From Flavobacteriales bacterium (GTDB taxonomy: Bacteria; Bacteroidota; Bacteroidia; Flavobacteriales_F; PHOS-HE28), in the NCBI GenBank assembly GCA_024640205.1, contig JAHEFL010000109.1:1-6375 (forward strand): a DNA stretch of 6,375 nucleotides, in the 5' to 3' direction. This document shows positions 4,025 to 6,375 of the stretch, one piece after another (the stretch's first letter is position 1; the number at the start of each line of letters is the position of its first letter). A model generated the notes under the pieces. It made no database searches, was not told where the DNA came from, and was given only the letters and a program-made list of their open reading frames with translations. The position numbers were made by a program, and so were the translations under genes.

Positions 4025-6375
4025 TCAGAGCTCGCCAAGATCTATGCCGATCGTGAAATGGAACTGGCTCTTGGCCATGTTGGGGGAAGTAGGCACATCA
4101 TCAAATCGCCATCCATAATCGAGACCCATGGGTCCGAACATGGGCAGGAACAAGCGCAGACCGATCCCTGCTGAACGGTACAGGTTGAAGGGATTGAATT
4201 GATCCGCCTCCCTCCATGAATTACCCGCTTCCAGGAACGCCAGCGTATAAATGGTGGCGGAAGGATTGAGGGAAACCGGAAAACGCAGTTCCGTGGTGTA
4301 CTTCGTGATGAAGAAATTACCCGTGGATGGCGACAGGGAGAAATCATCATACCCCCTCAGGCCAACGATCTCGCGTCCGTCCAACTGGAATCCGGTGATC
4401 GCTGCGCCACCCAGGTAGAAACGTTCGAAGGGTGATTCCCCGATCGTCGCATTGTAGTATCCAAGGAACCCGAATCCCGCCCTGGCCATCAGCACCAGAT
4501 TGTGGCCCGTCTTGCTCGGCGTGAGCTTGTTGTACCACTGCGTCGTGAACTTCCATTTGTGGAACTCCACCCATTTGTACAACTGCTCAGGTGGAAGTTC
4601 ATTGTAGTCCCTGTCCCCGTCGAATAGCGAATAGGGAGGGGTCGCCTTCACAGAGAAGGTAATGTTGGACCCGCTGCGGGCAAAGAATGGCTGGTCCACC
4701 GAGTTCCGAGAGAATTGCAACGTATAGGAGAGTACGTTGCTCTGGCCATTATCGAAGGAGAATACGACCTGACCGCTCCGGTAATTGTTCAGATCATACA
4801 GCTGAAATCCAATGGTCTGCCGCAGGATGAAAAAATCGTCCGGCCAGGTGAGGCGTTTACCCAAACCAACGGATAACCCGGTAATTAGGAGGGATTGCCG
4901 CAGGGGGTTGGGCACCTTCCCATCGATCGTATTGATGAACTTGGATGCTCCATTGGTCTGCACCGAATGGTAGACGGAAAAGCTCAAGGCATTCGGTTTT
5001 CGACCACCCAACCAAGGTTCCACGAAGGACATGCTATAGCTCTGGAAGAAGCTTCCATTCGTCTGCGCGCGCAGGCTGAGGGTCTGTCCGTCACCTGATG
5101 GGAGAGGGGTCCAAGCCTTACCGTTGAACATGTTGCGCATCGAAAAATTCGTGAAGGACAGACCCAAGGAAAGAACCAGGCTACCTGCTCCCCAACCGCC
5201 ACTGAGTTCCAATCGGTCACTGGGCTTTTCCTCCACCGTGAATTCCAGATCCACTGTTCCGGTTCTTGGGTCCTGGACAGGGTTCACCCCGAGGGTCTCC
5301 GGGTTGAAATAGCCCAGGTTGGCCAATTCCCGTTGCGTCCGGATCACATCGCTCCGGTTGAACAACTCGCCAGGCTTGGTCCGTATCTCCCTTCGCACGA
5401 CATGTTCATTCGTCTTTGAATTCCCCAGGATGATCACATTCCGTATCCTGTACTGCTTGCCCTCCCTGATGCGGATATCCAGGTCGATGCTGTCACCATC
5501 GGCAAGGATCTCCACCGGGTCCGGGTAGAAGCCGAGGTATCCATCATCCATGTACAGCGAACTGATGTCCCTGCCGGCTTGGTTCATGTACAAACGGCTG
5601 TCCAACAATTTCTTGTTGTAGACATCGCCCTTGTTGATGTTGAGGATACTATCAAGCCGGGATGAACGGTACTTCACGTTGCCCGTCCAAGTGATGTTGC
5701 GGAAATGGAATTGAGGCCCCTCGTCCAAGGTGATCTCCACCCTCACACGGTCCTCACTAACGAAATACATCGTGTCCTTGGTGATGGCCGCATTCCGGTA
5801 TCCCTTTTCGTTGTACAGGTCCAGCACACTGTTCTTATCCGTTCGATACTCGCTCGCCAGGTATTTGCTGCTTCCAAAGAACCCGTACCAACGCTTGCGC
5901 CGCGTTTTCTTCATGGTCTTCCGGAGCTTGCCATCATCAATGGCTGAATTCCCGTGGAATACGACGTCCTCGATCTTCACCCGTGGACCCTTGTTCACGT
6001 CCACTTGCAGCGAGACCCAGGCCCCTGTGGTGTCCGGTATCTCAATGATCTTCACCTTGGTGCTCAGGTATCCCTTGTCAGCGAAGTAGCGCTTGATGGT
6101 GTGTTGTGTGCTTGTGATCAGCGCTTCGTTCACCTGCTGCCCGCTGGTCAGACGTACTTCCTCCCGGATCTTGTCCCCTTCGCTCTTGGAAATACCGTTG
6201 TACCGGGTGCCCTTCAACCGCGGGCGTTCAACGACCACGATGTTCAGGAAGATCGTTCTTCCGCGGATCTCCGCTGCATCGATCCTGATATCGCTGAACA
6301 GCTTCTGCTCCCATAGGTTCCGAATGGCCCTTGAAATGCGGTCGCCCGGTACGGTGATCTTGTCTCCGACGAGCA
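4025..6375 (-). CDS. bamA: BamA, outer-membrane protein assembly factor (5' end outside window)
   Basis: BamA is the essential Omp85-family core of the BAM complex, folding and inserting beta-barrel proteins into the outer membrane. The visible 782 residues run off the right edge. The frame stays open past a GTG at 6238 with typical first-POTRA sequence (DRISRAIRNLWEQKLFSDIRI), so that GTG is not the start. By Bacteroidota BamA length, about 80-120 residues including the signal peptide are missing. In visible numbering, POTRA domains occupy roughly 1-50 (partial), 53-130, 133-220, 221-305 and 307-383. The third carries a basic/aromatic insertion (KKTRRKRWYGFFGSSKY) common in Bacteroidota BamA. 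The 16-strand barrel covers about 386-782 and contains the Omp85 lid-loop motif as GLRGYDD (about 671-677). The last strand is QFHFTIGIDLGEL, ending in Leu rather than an aromatic residue. Two Skp-like chaperones follow, then murI. In related genomes an isoprenyl transferase gene (uppS) commonly precedes bamA, which can be expected beyond the edge. Confidence 0.96.
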   Translation of the reverse strand, partial: LVGDKITVPGDRISRAIRNLWEQKLFSDIRIDAAEIRGRTIFLNIVVVERPRLKGTRYNGISKSEGDKIREEVRLTSGQQVNEALITSTQHTIKRYFADKGYLSTKVKIIEIPDTTGAWVSLQVDVNKGPRVKIEDVVFHGNSAIDDGKLRKTMKKTRRKRWYGFFGSSKYLASEYRTDKNSVLDLYNEKGYRNAAITKDTMYFVSEDRVRVEITLDEGPQFHFRNITWTGNVKYRSSRLDSILNINKGDVYNKKLLDSRLYMNQAGRDISSLYMDDGYLGFYPDPVEILADGDSIDLDIRIREGKQYRIRNVIILGNSKTNEHVVRREIRTKPGELFNRSDVIRTQRELANLGYFNPETLGVNPVQDPRTGTVDLEFTVEEKPSDRLELSGGWGAGSLVLSLGLSFTNFSMRNMFNGKAWTPLPSGDGQTLSLRAQTNGSFFQSYSMSFVEPWLGGRKPNALSFSVYHSVQTNGASKFINTIDGKVPNPLRQSLLITGLSVGLGKRLTWPDDFFILRQTIGFQLYDLNNYRSGQVVFSFDNGQSNVLSYTLQFSRNSVDQPFFARSGSNITFSVKATPPYSLFDGDRDYNELPPEQLYKWVEFHKWKFTTQWYNKLTPSKTGHNLVLMARAGFGFLGYYNATIGESPFERFYLGGAAITGFQLDGREIVGLRGYDDFSLSPSTGNFFITKYTTELRFPVSLNPSATIYTLAFLEAGNSWREADQFNPFNLYRSAGIGLRLFLPMFGPMGLDYGWRFDDVPTSPNMAKSQFHFTIGIDLGEL

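Noticed and set aside
3994..4038. N-terminal extension of the first skp gene to a TTG inside bamA
   Set aside because: The extension would place 15 polar residues before an otherwise ordinary signal peptide; the ATG at 3993 is the better start.
1..6375. Mobile elements, CRISPR arrays, tRNA or rRNA genes, defence or phage systems
   Set aside because: Reading both strands gave no direct repeats of array type, no transposase or integrase motifs and no RNA gene signatures; coding is nearly continuous with recognised envelope and housekeeping families.

Overview
This window is a densely coding stretch of chromosome with no intergenic gap longer than about 31 bases. It holds two gene groups that converge at about position 2000. 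The organism is most likely a member of the Bacteroidota. The strongest reason is the left-pointing group, bamA, two OmpH/Skp-family genes and murI, which is a conserved gene order in that phylum. The protein details agree: a BamA with a basic/aromatic insertion in a middle POTRA domain, and a TonB-dependent receptor next to a small secreted HMA protein. The base composition looks fairly GC-rich by eye for Flavobacteriales or Sphingobacteriales relatives, so a high-GC lineage is plausible, but I cannot name a genus.

Right-pointing group (1..2003): the C-terminal part of a TonB-dependent outer-membrane receptor (1..1128, cut by the left edge), then a secreted heavy-metal-associated (HMA) domain protein (1125..1481, ATGA overlap with the receptor), then a gamma-class carbonic anhydrase-like left-handed beta-helix protein (1485..2003, three bases downstream with a strong Shine-Dalgarno sequence). 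The receptor and HMA protein probably act together in metal (possibly copper) handling at the envelope. The carbonic anhydrase-like protein may only share their transcript.

Left-pointing group (6375..1990): bamA, the core of the outer-membrane protein assembly machine (4025..6375, N-terminus outside the window); two tandem periplasmic Skp/OmpH-like chaperones (3334..3993 and 2819..3337, joined by an ATGA overlap); and murI, glutamate racemase (1990..2829), which overlaps or nearly abuts the preceding gene. BamA folds and inserts beta-barrels such as the TonB receptor, Skp-like proteins carry unfolded barrels across the periplasm, and MurI supplies D-glutamate for peptidoglycan, so this is an envelope-biogenesis operon. 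The last 14 bases of murI overlap the 3' end of the carbonic anhydrase-like gene on the other strand.

I see no mobile element, CRISPR array, RNA gene or phage gene, and no clear sign of an undescribed system. The points most worth checking are the Gly/Asp/Pro-rich tail on the first Skp-like protein, the second cysteine cluster in the HMA protein, the receptor-HMA-carbonic anhydrase linkage, and a Bacteroidota-type promoter candidate between bamA and the first skp.
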